From Flavobacterium sp. HJ-32-4 (lineage in GTDB: Bacteria; Bacteroidota; Bacteroidia; Flavobacteriales; Flavobacteriaceae): 64,000 nt of DNA. Positions within the stretch are counted from its first letter, which is position 1. Every line of letters starts with the position of its first letter. Location: NCBI RefSeq assembly GCF_022532105.1, contig NZ_CP092832.1:1364001-1428000 (forward strand), given 5' to 3'. A program made the translations under genes and the position numbers. Shown piece after piece: positions 42,667 to 51,131 of this stretch. The notes beneath the pieces were generated by a model. It saw nothing but the letters and a program-made list of their open reading frames with translations, was not told the DNA's origin and ran no database searches.

Positions 42667-45600
42667 ATGGATAACAACGCAGTAAAAAAGACTCATTTCC
42701 AGGCCGGTCGGCTCCACGCAGAATCCTACCGCAATTTTAAAAAGATACTCGAGTCGGAAGAGAAGGCGGAAGAACTTGCGGAAAAGCTTGTCGGTCTCAT
42801 AATCAAAAAGCTTCCTCAAAAAAAAGATATTACACTACTTAGTTGCAGGCCCTATGCAAACCTGGTGTTAAGTAAAACGGCCTTTAAACTTAATAGGCTG
42901 TGGCGGTTAGAGGACTCGCCATCTGTAGAAGTGAATTACGCCATTGAAACATCCAAAGCGGATGAAGAGCAGGCCCGTTTTCAGTTCGAACCGAGTTTTC
43001 GTTCCCATATCCTGATTATCCTGCCTGTGGGGTCGACTTTCTCCGTATACCACCAGCTGAAAAGTAAGGTCGGGCGTTACATAAAAGCAAATAGTCCTTC
43101 GTCCCAGCTCCTGCCGGAATCCTTTACGCTTTTTTTGCTGGAGTCAGAACAAGATAACTCCCTGCTTTCCGCGTATCGCAAGAAGGTTACAGATCACGTT
43201 AAAATTCAATGTATAGAGGGATCCGCCGAGAAGTCTTATTTCCTGGAAACGTTTGTATGCGAGGTTTTCCCGGAAAATGAGTGCCCCTTATGTTTTCCGG
43301 AAAAGGCGAGCAGTGAGCGCTATCTCTTTCCCGTGTCGCAGGGAACCGGAACGCCTATGTTGGTGGTCTCTCCGGTCGCGTTCGACGATAACAATGTTTA
43401 TGAGAATGAAGAGGGGCGCAAATTCTATGACGTGCTAAAAATCGATGAAAGTGGCGTCGGAGCGCACGTCTTCGGCAATATGGGAATTGGCCAAAGCCGC
43501 TACATACATTACATTAAGACGGACCTTTTCTATCAACAAAATAAAGGGAAAGTAATAGAGCTATTTGGCGATGAAATCGCTAAAATACCTAAAGAATACA
43601 AGTCGATTTTGATTATAACCAACGGTAGGGAACGAAGCGCACCGGTCATTGAAGATCTGCTTGCTGACGGACATTTTTTGAATAGGAAAGTTACGCTTAT
43701 TACCTACCAGCCGCTCAACGAGCCTATAGAGAATCTCAAGGAGTATTTTACTAAAGGGCCTGATGGCGAAAAGGAGGATTCGAACCAGCATTACGTCATC
43801 TACTACACAGACGCTTTGTCTGAAGGTGTGGAGTATCGTGAGATGGAATTCGTACTACAACAAATCCGGGGTCGGACAGAAGCCGGTATTGATCGGTTGT
43901 TTACCTTAATCGACCGCACCAATCGGTATACCGAAGCCAAAATCTGGCAGGCCCGTGGAAGAAGAAAAAGTGTGGAGGTGAAAGTTGAAAAATCGAAAAA
44001 GACACAAATCGTTCCACAAAATGACATTGTGGCCTTCTTTAAGCTCAATGTTGAGCTTGTTGCCAGTTCGCGTCTAGGAAATCCGATTGAGGAACGTCGT
44101 GTTACCCTTGGGAAGATGCTCGAAAAATGTCACTTGGATGCCCTGAGAACCTACGTCGCGGGTGAGGTCGAACAATGCAAGGTGCGTTCGCTTGAGGAAA
44201 CCGAAAATGCCGCACAGTCGGATAAAAATGAGTATGACTTTTTGCAGGGCCGGTTTTCAAAAAGGCACTGGAACCTGTTGAAGTTGTTTCTCTTTCATAC
44301 TATTGGTGGCAGACCAAAACAAACGATCAGCATTGACTGGATCCTCGGCAAGGAAAACACAACAAGACGCGCGCAACAGTTCTTTTTCTCAAATAAACTG
44401 ATTCAGGAAAACGACTCTCCACATCCGTCGCATGTGCAACTCGTTGAGGATACCTTCGTGAAAATACTTTCGAGGGCGCCTTTCCGGAATTACGAGAATA
44501 TCTACGGGCAGATTTTCGGCTACAATTTGCAACAACTCGATGCGTTGATGGAAATTATCAAAAGTAGCGGTCTCACCTATGATCGTTTCAGGAGACTGAA
44601 GTTTTTGATCAGACGGACGGTTGAACTGCATTCGAACTTCGTACTGTCAAAACCGTTCCTTCTTTTTTTGAAAGATGACTTTATCGACAAACTGGGCGGC
44701 CTTTTACATACGTCTTCGGAGTTTGAAGCGAAGGACGTCAGGAAGTTTAGCTATTACCTGCTCTACTGCATAAAGGAGGCGCTTGAAGGCGATGTTGCCA
44801 AGGCTATCCCATTTGAGGGCTACCTGAGGGACATAGATTCAGAAAAGAATGGAACCCACGAATTAAAGGATTTGGTACGGGATCCGTTCTTGATTTACTG
44901 CATCCTTTTTAAAATTGAAAATATCCTGCCGTTACGACGCCTTTCCAACCACATTGCAAGGCAGGCCGACACTGCGGCGTCAGGTGCTATTGGCGACATA
45001 GCGGACTACATCTATCAGAAGTATCTGGCAGACGAATGGTTCGAGGCGTCCTTTCCACTTTCTCATTCGCGCGCGCATGAACTGGCTTTGTTGTTTCTCC
45101 GACAGTCCCAATTTTTCAGTGATCCGGTCAAATTTGAAGAAATACGAAGGGCGACCGCTAAGATGCTCGCCACTTCCTATTTCCTTACACAAGTGTCGGA
45201 GCGCGAACTGGATCAAAATCCGGCACAGTCGCGTGTAGGGGATTATGAGTCAAATTCTATCAGGAAACAGGTACGGAATGTCATGTCATCGATACTTAGT
45301 GTATTCCAAACGGGAGGGGATGGCGCCGCGTTGGGATATGCCCTTTTTGTAGAATATGGAGGTAAAGAAACTACAAAAAAAGAGATTTGGCCGGTGTATC
45401 CTAACGACGGGGTATTCGACGATATTCGCCCGCCCGAGGGTGGATTGATCGACCTGATGTTTGACGGCGTTTGGCAAGGCGCGGATGATTATAGTGTGCA
45501 GACCTTGTTGCCTGTATTACGAACCGGAGATAAAAAAGACTTATTCATAACGACCCAGCCCGGAAATACGTTCTACCGGAAACATGCGGGAAACAACATA

Positions 45601-46488
45601 AACGTTGAACACGCCTTTCAAAAAGACAGTATGGAGATTGACCTCTTCGAAGACGCAAATATGTTGTTGTATTTCCGTTTGTCGGAGGTAAAGACAGTCG
45701 AAAATGCGTCGGAAAGAGCGACGGCTGTTTTGGTAATCTACTCAACGGAGTTACCTACGGTTGATGGTTTCCGACAATTCATGAACGTCGAAAAAGTGCG
45801 GTTGCTATTTCTGCTTCGGGACGATTTGTTGGCCTATCTAAATCGGAAAATCAAGAACGATGCATTTGTGGAACTCATCCACAACGAGGCGTTAAACAGT
45901 ACTTCTTCCGCCCTGACACATGGGATCAGCCATTATCTGCACGTCATGAAAAGCATGACCGAGCCAAATCCTGATTATTTACGTGCGGCCGACATTATAA
46001 TTGACGCCATCCGCGGCCAGATCAGGGCCATCGGCGCGCCCAGGGAAGACCATAAACCGCGGAATGTGCCGGTCTATGCCGACGATCTAAGGGAGCATTT
46101 TATAGATTTCGTAACGTTTATCTGCAAAGAGATACGTTTGGGAGGAAAGATAATCCTTCATCCAGAACTCAAGCTCGAAGTATTCCCCCGCACGCTATAT
46201 GAAGACCTGTTTAATGTAGTGATACCGGAATTGATACTGAATATGAAAAAGTACCACCCAATACCTGAAAAAGGGAAATTCCTTTTTAAGATCATATCAG
46301 ACAAGGACACTATTACATTCATTAACCAAACCTACCCCGGACTACGTGAAAAACGAGATTTGGTACAAAAAAACCATGGCCTTTCAATGTGCAATAAAAT
46401 ACTCGAGAGGCTGGGATTGCCCCGTGCCCGGATTGAAGAAGGAAACGAACGGTTCACAGTGACAATTACACTGAAAAATTGCGGATAG
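42667..46488 (+). CDS. Giant cytoplasmic protein with C-terminal histidine-kinase-like core
   Basis: This protein of about 1273 residues has no signal peptide or membrane helix. ATG 42667 (MDNNAVKK) is chosen over an upstream in-frame start. The N-terminal 420 residues look like phosphoribosyltransferase-type folds: HILIILPVGSTFSVYHQL (about 112-130) and YVIYYTDALSEGVEYREMEF (about 377-396) resemble PRPP-loop strands. That reading is tentative. The middle (about 480-1040) is mostly helical and unrecognised. The end resembles a kinase core: helix ALTHGISHYLHVMKSM (about 1080) as a possible DHp-like His site, N box PELILNMKKYHP (about 1187), then TITFINQTYPG, and a G2-like HGLSMCNKILERLG (about 1236). 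The next gene, 29 bp on, encodes a receiver-domain protein. Confidence 0.7.
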   Translation: MDNNAVKKTHFQAGRLHAESYRNFKKILESEEKAEELAEKLVGLIIKKLPQKKDITLLSCRPYANLVLSKTAFKLNRLWRLEDSPSVEVNYAIETSKADEEQARFQFEPSFRSHILIILPVGSTFSVYHQLKSKVGRYIKANSPSSQLLPESFTLFLLESEQDNSLLSAYRKKVTDHVKIQCIEGSAEKSYFLETFVCEVFPENECPLCFPEKASSERYLFPVSQGTGTPMLVVSPVAFDDNNVYENEEGRKFYDVLKIDESGVGAHVFGNMGIGQSRYIHYIKTDLFYQQNKGKVIELFGDEIAKIPKEYKSILIITNGRERSAPVIEDLLADGHFLNRKVTLITYQPLNEPIENLKEYFTKGPDGEKEDSNQHYVIYYTDALSEGVEYREMEFVLQQIRGRTEAGIDRLFTLIDRTNRYTEAKIWQARGRRKSVEVKVEKSKKTQIVPQNDIVAFFKLNVELVASSRLGNPIEERRVTLGKMLEKCHLDALRTYVAGEVEQCKVRSLEETENAAQSDKNEYDFLQGRFSKRHWNLLKLFLFHTIGGRPKQTISIDWILGKENTTRRAQQFFFSNKLIQENDSPHPSHVQLVEDTFVKILSRAPFRNYENIYGQIFGYNLQQLDALMEIIKSSGLTYDRFRRLKFLIRRTVELHSNFVLSKPFLLFLKDDFIDKLGGLLHTSSEFEAKDVRKFSYYLLYCIKEALEGDVAKAIPFEGYLRDIDSEKNGTHELKDLVRDPFLIYCILFKIENILPLRRLSNHIARQADTAASGAIGDIADYIYQKYLADEWFEASFPLSHSRAHELALLFLRQSQFFSDPVKFEEIRRATAKMLATSYFLTQVSERELDQNPAQSRVGDYESNSIRKQVRNVMSSILSVFQTGGDGAALGYALFVEYGGKETTKKEIWPVYPNDGVFDDIRPPEGGLIDLMFDGVWQGADDYSVQTLLPVLRTGDKKDLFITTQPGNTFYRKHAGNNINVEHAFQKDSMEIDLFEDANMLLYFRLSEVKTVENASERATAVLVIYSTELPTVDGFRQFMNVEKVRLLFLLRDDLLAYLNRKIKNDAFVELIHNEALNSTSSALTHGISHYLHVMKSMTEPNPDYLRAADIIIDAIRGQIRAIGAPREDHKPRNVPVYADDLREHFIDFVTFICKEIRLGGKIILHPELKLEVFPRTLYEDLFNVVIPELILNMKKYHPIPEKGKFLFKIISDKDTITFINQTYPGLREKRDLVQKNHGLSMCNKILERLGLPRARIEEGNERFTVTITLKNCG

Positions 46489-46517
46489 TGAAAAGAACAA
46501 AGATCTAGGTGAAAAAG

Positions 46518-47705
46518 ATGGAAATAATTAAGAGAAAGAGCGTACTATACATCGAGGATAATCAGCATGATTTCAAAACCCTCAAGAGAGAGGTGGAGGA
46601 GAATTTCAGCTTGTTAGATATAAAAGTGCGGCCCGACTATTGGCAATCTAAAGGCGATGAATTCAGTATGAGCAAGATACTCAAGGACATTCTTGCTGGT
46701 AACGCCAATGATCTTCTGCCGGAAATAGCATCTGCCGATATCATCATAATCGATAATTGTCTTAGAGATTATTCTGATAATACGGGAATTAGTCTGATCA
46801 ACTCACTTCATAAGCGTGCCCAAGCCCACGGAGAGGAACTTAACCTGGTTTTGTTGACCAACGATGACGACCGTAATCCAGACCTTGACGAGGTTCGGGA
46901 CAAGTGTCTGGTGCTCCATAAATACCGCTCGCAGTCAACAGACACCTTGTTACAATTTATTGCCTCGCGCACCGGCAAAAACCGTAAACTAACGCATCAA
47001 AAAAGTGTTAGGAGTAAATGGGATTTGTTTTGGGGCAAACGAAGATGGCAGGAAGCCTTTGCTGATGGCCTCGGTTATCTTATTATGGCCCTGACCGTGT
47101 TCGCCTTTTTGTTCGGCACGTGCAAAACGGTAGGGTACCTTTGGGGTGCCTTTCAATCCAGTTCCCATTACGAAAAATCTGCCATCGTGGTTACTGCAAG
47201 CAAGTCGTCGCCGGAGATGAAAACGGTAACAGTGCCCCCGGGGGATTCATTGAAAATCAACTTAAAAGGAAAAGAGACCTTGATGATACAGGCGGGGGGT
47301 GCGCCTGAGGAAACGTCGAAGCCATCCGACCCGGATTACCTCAAACTCGCGGAGCATATTTTCCTGACATTCCTGCCGTTTTTCATCCTGTTCAGTTTTC
47401 TCGGATATTATAACGCCTACCTGAAAAACCTCTGGCTTGGCGCCAATATGTCGAAGACCGACCAAAGCCATGCGACCCGTACACTGAAATTTTCGAAAGC
47501 ACTTTTTGCTTCTTCCATTATTGCGACGGTGATTATACATACGATCGAGGAAATCACAAAAGAGCAGCGTTCGGTCATCGCACTGTCAGCTTATGGGGTG
47601 TTGCTGTTAATCCTGATTGGGTATTATGTATTTCTTGAACGGGAAAGTGAGGGGCATGGTACCCATGGGGATCCGCCTCCGCGCGACGGTCATCAAACGC
47701 ACTGA
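46518..47705 (+). CDS. Receiver domain fused to a four-TM region
   Basis: This protein of about 395 residues has an N-terminal receiver-like domain with all key residues: Glu13-Asp14, Asp79 (IIIIDN), Thr114 (VLLTND) and Lys135 (LHKYRS). After a basic linker come four predicted membrane helices (about 190-215, 280-302, 325-345, 352-372) with a periplasmic loop between the first two. No DNA-binding or enzymatic output domain is present. AGGTG 6 bp before ATG 46518 supports that start over GTG 46509. Position directly behind the histidine-kinase-like gene suggests that phosphorylation changes the membrane part. I know of no named family with this layout. Confidence 0.75.
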   Translation: MEIIKRKSVLYIEDNQHDFKTLKREVEENFSLLDIKVRPDYWQSKGDEFSMSKILKDILAGNANDLLPEIASADIIIIDNCLRDYSDNTGISLINSLHKRAQAHGEELNLVLLTNDDDRNPDLDEVRDKCLVLHKYRSQSTDTLLQFIASRTGKNRKLTHQKSVRSKWDLFWGKRRWQEAFADGLGYLIMALTVFAFLFGTCKTVGYLWGAFQSSSHYEKSAIVVTASKSSPEMKTVTVPPGDSLKINLKGKETLMIQAGGAPEETSKPSDPDYLKLAEHIFLTFLPFFILFSFLGYYNAYLKNLWLGANMSKTDQSHATRTLKFSKALFASSIIATVIIHTIEEITKEQRSVIALSAYGVLLLILIGYYVFLERESEGHGTHGDPPPRDGHQTH

Positions 47706-47759
47706 TTATGCATTTTACTTAGGTGGCGCCCTCTGGCGTCTGCCACTAAATACGCTGAT

Positions 47760-50288
47760 ATGAAACGACTCTTTTTATTCGCGGCGTTGGCGGGGATGGT
47801 TTCCTGTCGCACCGTCTACGAAACGGTGCAACTGCCCGGAGCCGACACCGTACTGGATAGTGACCAGATTATTACGATTCCGGTGATTGTGCATGTTCTT
47901 TGTGAAGACCCGACGACGGTTAATGCAGTCAACATTAACGCCATGGTAGCGACTTTGTCGAGTGATTTTGCCGGCACCAACACATCCTTTCCACGGGCCG
48001 CGGGTACCAATCCTGCTTGGGTTCCAGATAACAGTAATATCAGGTTTACGCTGGCCACGGTCTTGCCCGATGGTACTCCCACCAATGGAATCATCGTGAA
48101 GCAGACCCGTACGCGCGTATTTCGCTACCAGCAACGCAAACCTTTTGCCGAAAGTAAGCTGATCGAGCCGTATCGTTACCTGAATGTCTATGTATGCCGC
48201 ACCAATACGGGTGCTTTCACGCCCAGTGAGGCGGGGAATCATGGGGTGGTAATTGATCCGGATTTAGCGAACGGCACCTCGCATACGCTGACCCATGAGG
48301 CGGGCCATTGGCTGGGACTTCGGCATATCTTTGAAGGTGGCCGAAACGGAGACGATGGGATTGCCGATACGCCGACACAGAAGAAAAATCTGGGGAAGGC
48401 GCTTTCCTATCCGTATCAGCAATGGGGACACGATATCATGGTCACGAATTTTATGGGATACAATGCAAGCCGGGATTTCTTTTCCGCGGATCAAATTAGA
48501 GCCATGCGGCAATTTGCCTTGCGCTATATGCCGCTCACCTTGACGGCCCGGCCGGCTCTTGAGACGATTGATATTTCAGAACCAATTGCGCTAAATGCCA
48601 TGATGTCGGCCCTTGATGTGAGTTATGTTTTTCCGTGTAGCACTGTGTCGGGAATGAACAATCGGATACTGGATAAAGCGCGTGTGGCGCGAACCAGTAA
48701 GTTCAATCAAAGTCCTGCCAGCGGCACGAATGGGTTTAACTGGGAGAGTGCGGTCGTTAACGAGTTATCGCGGGTGATCGCCGATCGTTTTGAGCACGAA
48801 TTATTACATCAGGCGATACGTATTTTTTTTCGGGATGTAATCGAACCAGGTGCGGATGACGGAGAGAGAATCCTGAATGCAGATTCTTTTTTTGCATTGT
48901 TTCCCAAATCCACCGAATACATCCGGGAATTGTATACATCAGGAGATTCGTACACGGGCCTGGATATGGTGTCGTTGCAGCTTTTGATTCGCGAGGATCT
49001 TGCGAATTTACCGGATATGTTTCGCCGTAGCCCGGAATTGGTTTTCCATCAACTGAACCAGTATCCGATGGCACTTGATTTATTTGGGATCGCCGATGAC
49101 GTATATACGTCAGCGTCGCGCGGTGCGCCACTTCCCGATGTAATCAACCGGATCGCAGCACGTTCGTATGCTTCCGCGGAAATGCGCGAGATTACCGGTG
49201 TGTTGGCTGCTGTTTCGAATGCCTTGCGGGCACCAGACGGAGGTGAATCGGTATGGTTGGATCCCGCTGTCTACCTCAATCCCGCCCAGGTTGCGACGGA
49301 TGCCTTTGTATGCCAGTTCTATCAAAGGCTTGAGGGTGCTTTGGCGATGTACCCTACGCTTACGGCCTATATCAACGCCGGCCCTGGTACGCCAGCCGAG
49401 AAAATGTATGAGTTGCTTACGCTGGGACGCGATTTGAATGACGCGTACGAGTATGCTGCAGCCCGCAATTTCAAACTACTTACTTTTGCCGACCAGGTGG
49501 CCTATGTCAGGAAGATCAACGGGGCCCTGAACCGATTACTTTCCGTATTTTTCCACGACTCGGCATTACGCGTCCACTATCACATTACTGACAGAATTCT
49601 ACAGATGTGTGATACCTACACCCATGTGACGGAAGCCCTTGTGCAAAAAAACTATCCTGCGGCGGTTTTGACGATTGTCCGGAGCTTCGGCCCATATCTG
49701 GGCGAATCGGACATGAAGAACGATCTGCTGTTAGTGGCGGCGCAACTTGCTTCCGATAACAATGGTGACCAGTTACGGCAAATCTTACGGTCTTATATAG
49801 AACCAATCGGCACGTCGACACAAAAACGGAATGATGCATTCCATCTTTCCATCAATGCCTATGCAGGCTTGCAGGCGGGACAGGAACAGGTGCGTGGTGT
49901 TGAGCAGGCGAATTCAGGTTTTGCGGGAGTCACTGCCCCGATTGGCATCGCGCTCTCGTTTTGGCCACACAGGACGGGTTCCTGGACGGTGTTTCTTGAG
50001 GCCTTAGATCTTGGAAGCCTTGTGAATGTGCGGCTCAAGAATGATGATGCCGAATATGCCGATCTTCGATTCGAGCACTTTCTGTCGCCAGGGGCGGGCG
50101 TTTTCTATAACCTGAAACATGTTCCGGTCAGTTTTGGGATTCGCTATCAATACCTGAGCAACCTTCGGGATATTACGTATACGGATGGCACGGTGTCCGT
50201 TACGGAGACCGGCCGCGATGTGAGTCGGCTGAGCATGTCGGTCTTGTATGACATTCCGTTGTTTCGGCTTTCCCGAAAGAAGAAGTAG
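47760..50288 (+). CDS. M43-type zinc metalloprotease lipoprotein with barrel-like C-terminus
   Basis: This 842-residue protein has a signal peptide ending in Cys17 (ALAGMVSC), probably a lipoprotein. Residues about 40-270 form a pappalysin-like M43 metalloprotease: zinc site HEAGHWLGLRH (HExxHxxGxxH, about 179-189), followed by GDDGIADTP and a Met-turn region NFMGYNASRDFF. A long middle region (about 280-690) is helical and unrecognised. The last 130 residues alternate polar and aromatic residues (LSINAYAGLQAG, VSFGIRYQYLSNL, LSMSVLYDIPLF) like an outer-membrane barrel. It starts 54 bp after the receiver-TM gene and is probably the third gene of the operon. Confidence 0.78.
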   Translation: MKRLFLFAALAGMVSCRTVYETVQLPGADTVLDSDQIITIPVIVHVLCEDPTTVNAVNINAMVATLSSDFAGTNTSFPRAAGTNPAWVPDNSNIRFTLATVLPDGTPTNGIIVKQTRTRVFRYQQRKPFAESKLIEPYRYLNVYVCRTNTGAFTPSEAGNHGVVIDPDLANGTSHTLTHEAGHWLGLRHIFEGGRNGDDGIADTPTQKKNLGKALSYPYQQWGHDIMVTNFMGYNASRDFFSADQIRAMRQFALRYMPLTLTARPALETIDISEPIALNAMMSALDVSYVFPCSTVSGMNNRILDKARVARTSKFNQSPASGTNGFNWESAVVNELSRVIADRFEHELLHQAIRIFFRDVIEPGADDGERILNADSFFALFPKSTEYIRELYTSGDSYTGLDMVSLQLLIREDLANLPDMFRRSPELVFHQLNQYPMALDLFGIADDVYTSASRGAPLPDVINRIAARSYASAEMREITGVLAAVSNALRAPDGGESVWLDPAVYLNPAQVATDAFVCQFYQRLEGALAMYPTLTAYINAGPGTPAEKMYELLTLGRDLNDAYEYAAARNFKLLTFADQVAYVRKINGALNRLLSVFFHDSALRVHYHITDRILQMCDTYTHVTEALVQKNYPAAVLTIVRSFGPYLGESDMKNDLLLVAAQLASDNNGDQLRQILRSYIEPIGTSTQKRNDAFHLSINAYAGLQAGQEQVRGVEQANSGFAGVTAPIGIALSFWPHRTGSWTVFLEALDLGSLVNVRLKNDDAEYADLRFEHFLSPGAGVFYNLKHVPVSFGIRYQYLSNLRDITYTDGTVSVTETGRDVSRLSMSVLYDIPLFRLSRKKK

Positions 50289-50792
50289 GTAGTAGCCATT
50301 GGAAAGACGTAAAACAATGGGTTGTTGTGGTTCAGTCTGCAAGCTCATGATCCTTCGTTCCGTTATGCGTTTCATTACGATTTTCATACTACGTTAGCAT
50401 TGAATCGCAGCAGGATTCGAACCTGCGACCGCCTGCTTAGAAGGCAGGTGGTCATTTTCAACCTCGCTAAAAAAGGGTTTAGATAATGGTTGACAAATAT
50501 CCGAATCGAATTTGCCGACCTTTACTGCGGAAACTTTCCCACGGAGCAATCGTGTTTGTGCTTTAGAACGTGTCGAGGTGATTTGTGAAATTTTTGCGTC
50601 AACGTTATGGCTGGCGACTCAGAAGGCGCAAATTTATACGTTCCGAATTTAGAAGGATAACAGATAAGCTTAGACTGTTTGAATTTATCGCTTGTCTTCA
50701 AAAAATAGTTATTTTAGCCTAAGCCCTTGACGAAAGGTTTTGTTGTGAATTGAGTATTTTACGTATCATTTCTTTGATTAGCAGAGTTCACT
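50289..50792. other. Gap with tRNA fragment, left edge of island-like stretch
   Basis: No protein gene. It contains the tRNA-Arg fragment at 50401-50450 on the minus strand and a -7-like TTTCTTTG (50769-50776) before the MazG-like gene. Confidence 0.6.
50401..50450 (-). tRNA. tRNA-Arg(TCT) 3' fragment, probably an attachment-site remnant
   Basis: On the minus strand an intact anticodon arm (17 bases, loop CTTCTAA, anticodon TCT, 50432-50448), a 5-base variable region and an intact T arm with TTCGAAT loop (50410-50426) are followed by TGCGATTCA. The sequence 5' of the anticodon arm does not form a D stem, and no 5' acceptor strand pairs with TGCGATT. It is therefore not a working tRNA. A 3' tRNA half is what site-specific integration of a mobile element into a tRNA gene leaves behind. 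Confidence 0.75.
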
Positions 50793-51131
50793 ATGGATAA
50801 ATACAGAAAAGTCATTGATACTTTGCATCAGTTTCGTGATGAGCGCGACTGGGCTCAATTCCACGATTCCAAAAACCTCGCCCTGGCCATTTCCATTGAA
50901 GCTGCTGAACTCAATGAACTTTTCCTGTGGAAAAAAGGCGATGAAGTTGAGCAGGTCAACCCGGACAAGCTGAAAGAAGAACTGGCTGATGTGCTGGCGT
51001 TTTCGTTTTTACTGGCGGAAAAGCACGGACTGGATATCTTCGAAATTGTATTGGAGAAGGTAAAACAAAACGATCAAAAGTACCCCGTAGAAAAGGCGAG
51101 GGGAACGGCCAGGAAGTACGATGAACTATGA
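50793..51131 (+). CDS. MazG-like nucleotide pyrophosphohydrolase
   Basis: This 112-residue protein has the all-alpha NTP-pyrophosphatase pattern of the MazG/RS21-C6 superfamily: an acidic helix IEAAELNELFLWK (about 34-46) and a second acidic helix LKEELADVLAFSFLLAEKHG (about 66-85) that together bind Mg2+ and the nucleotide triphosphate. The family hydrolyses NTPs or dNTPs to monophosphates. Its last four bases overlap the start of the nuclease-helicase gene (ATGA), so the two are translationally coupled. Confidence 0.88.
   Translation: MDKYRKVIDTLHQFRDERDWAQFHDSKNLALAISIEAAELNELFLWKKGDEVEQVNPDKLKEELADVLAFSFLLAEKHGLDIFEIVLEKVKQNDQKYPVEKARGTARKYDEL

Noticed and set aside
47723..47746. Terminator between the receiver-TM gene and the metalloprotease gene
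   Set aside because: GTGGCGCC...GGC...GCCAC pairing is interrupted and has no T run, so it is not counted as a terminator and the genes are kept as one operon.
50401..50450. Functional tRNA-Arg gene
   Set aside because: No D stem and no 5' acceptor strand pairing with TGCGATT; only the 3' half is preserved.
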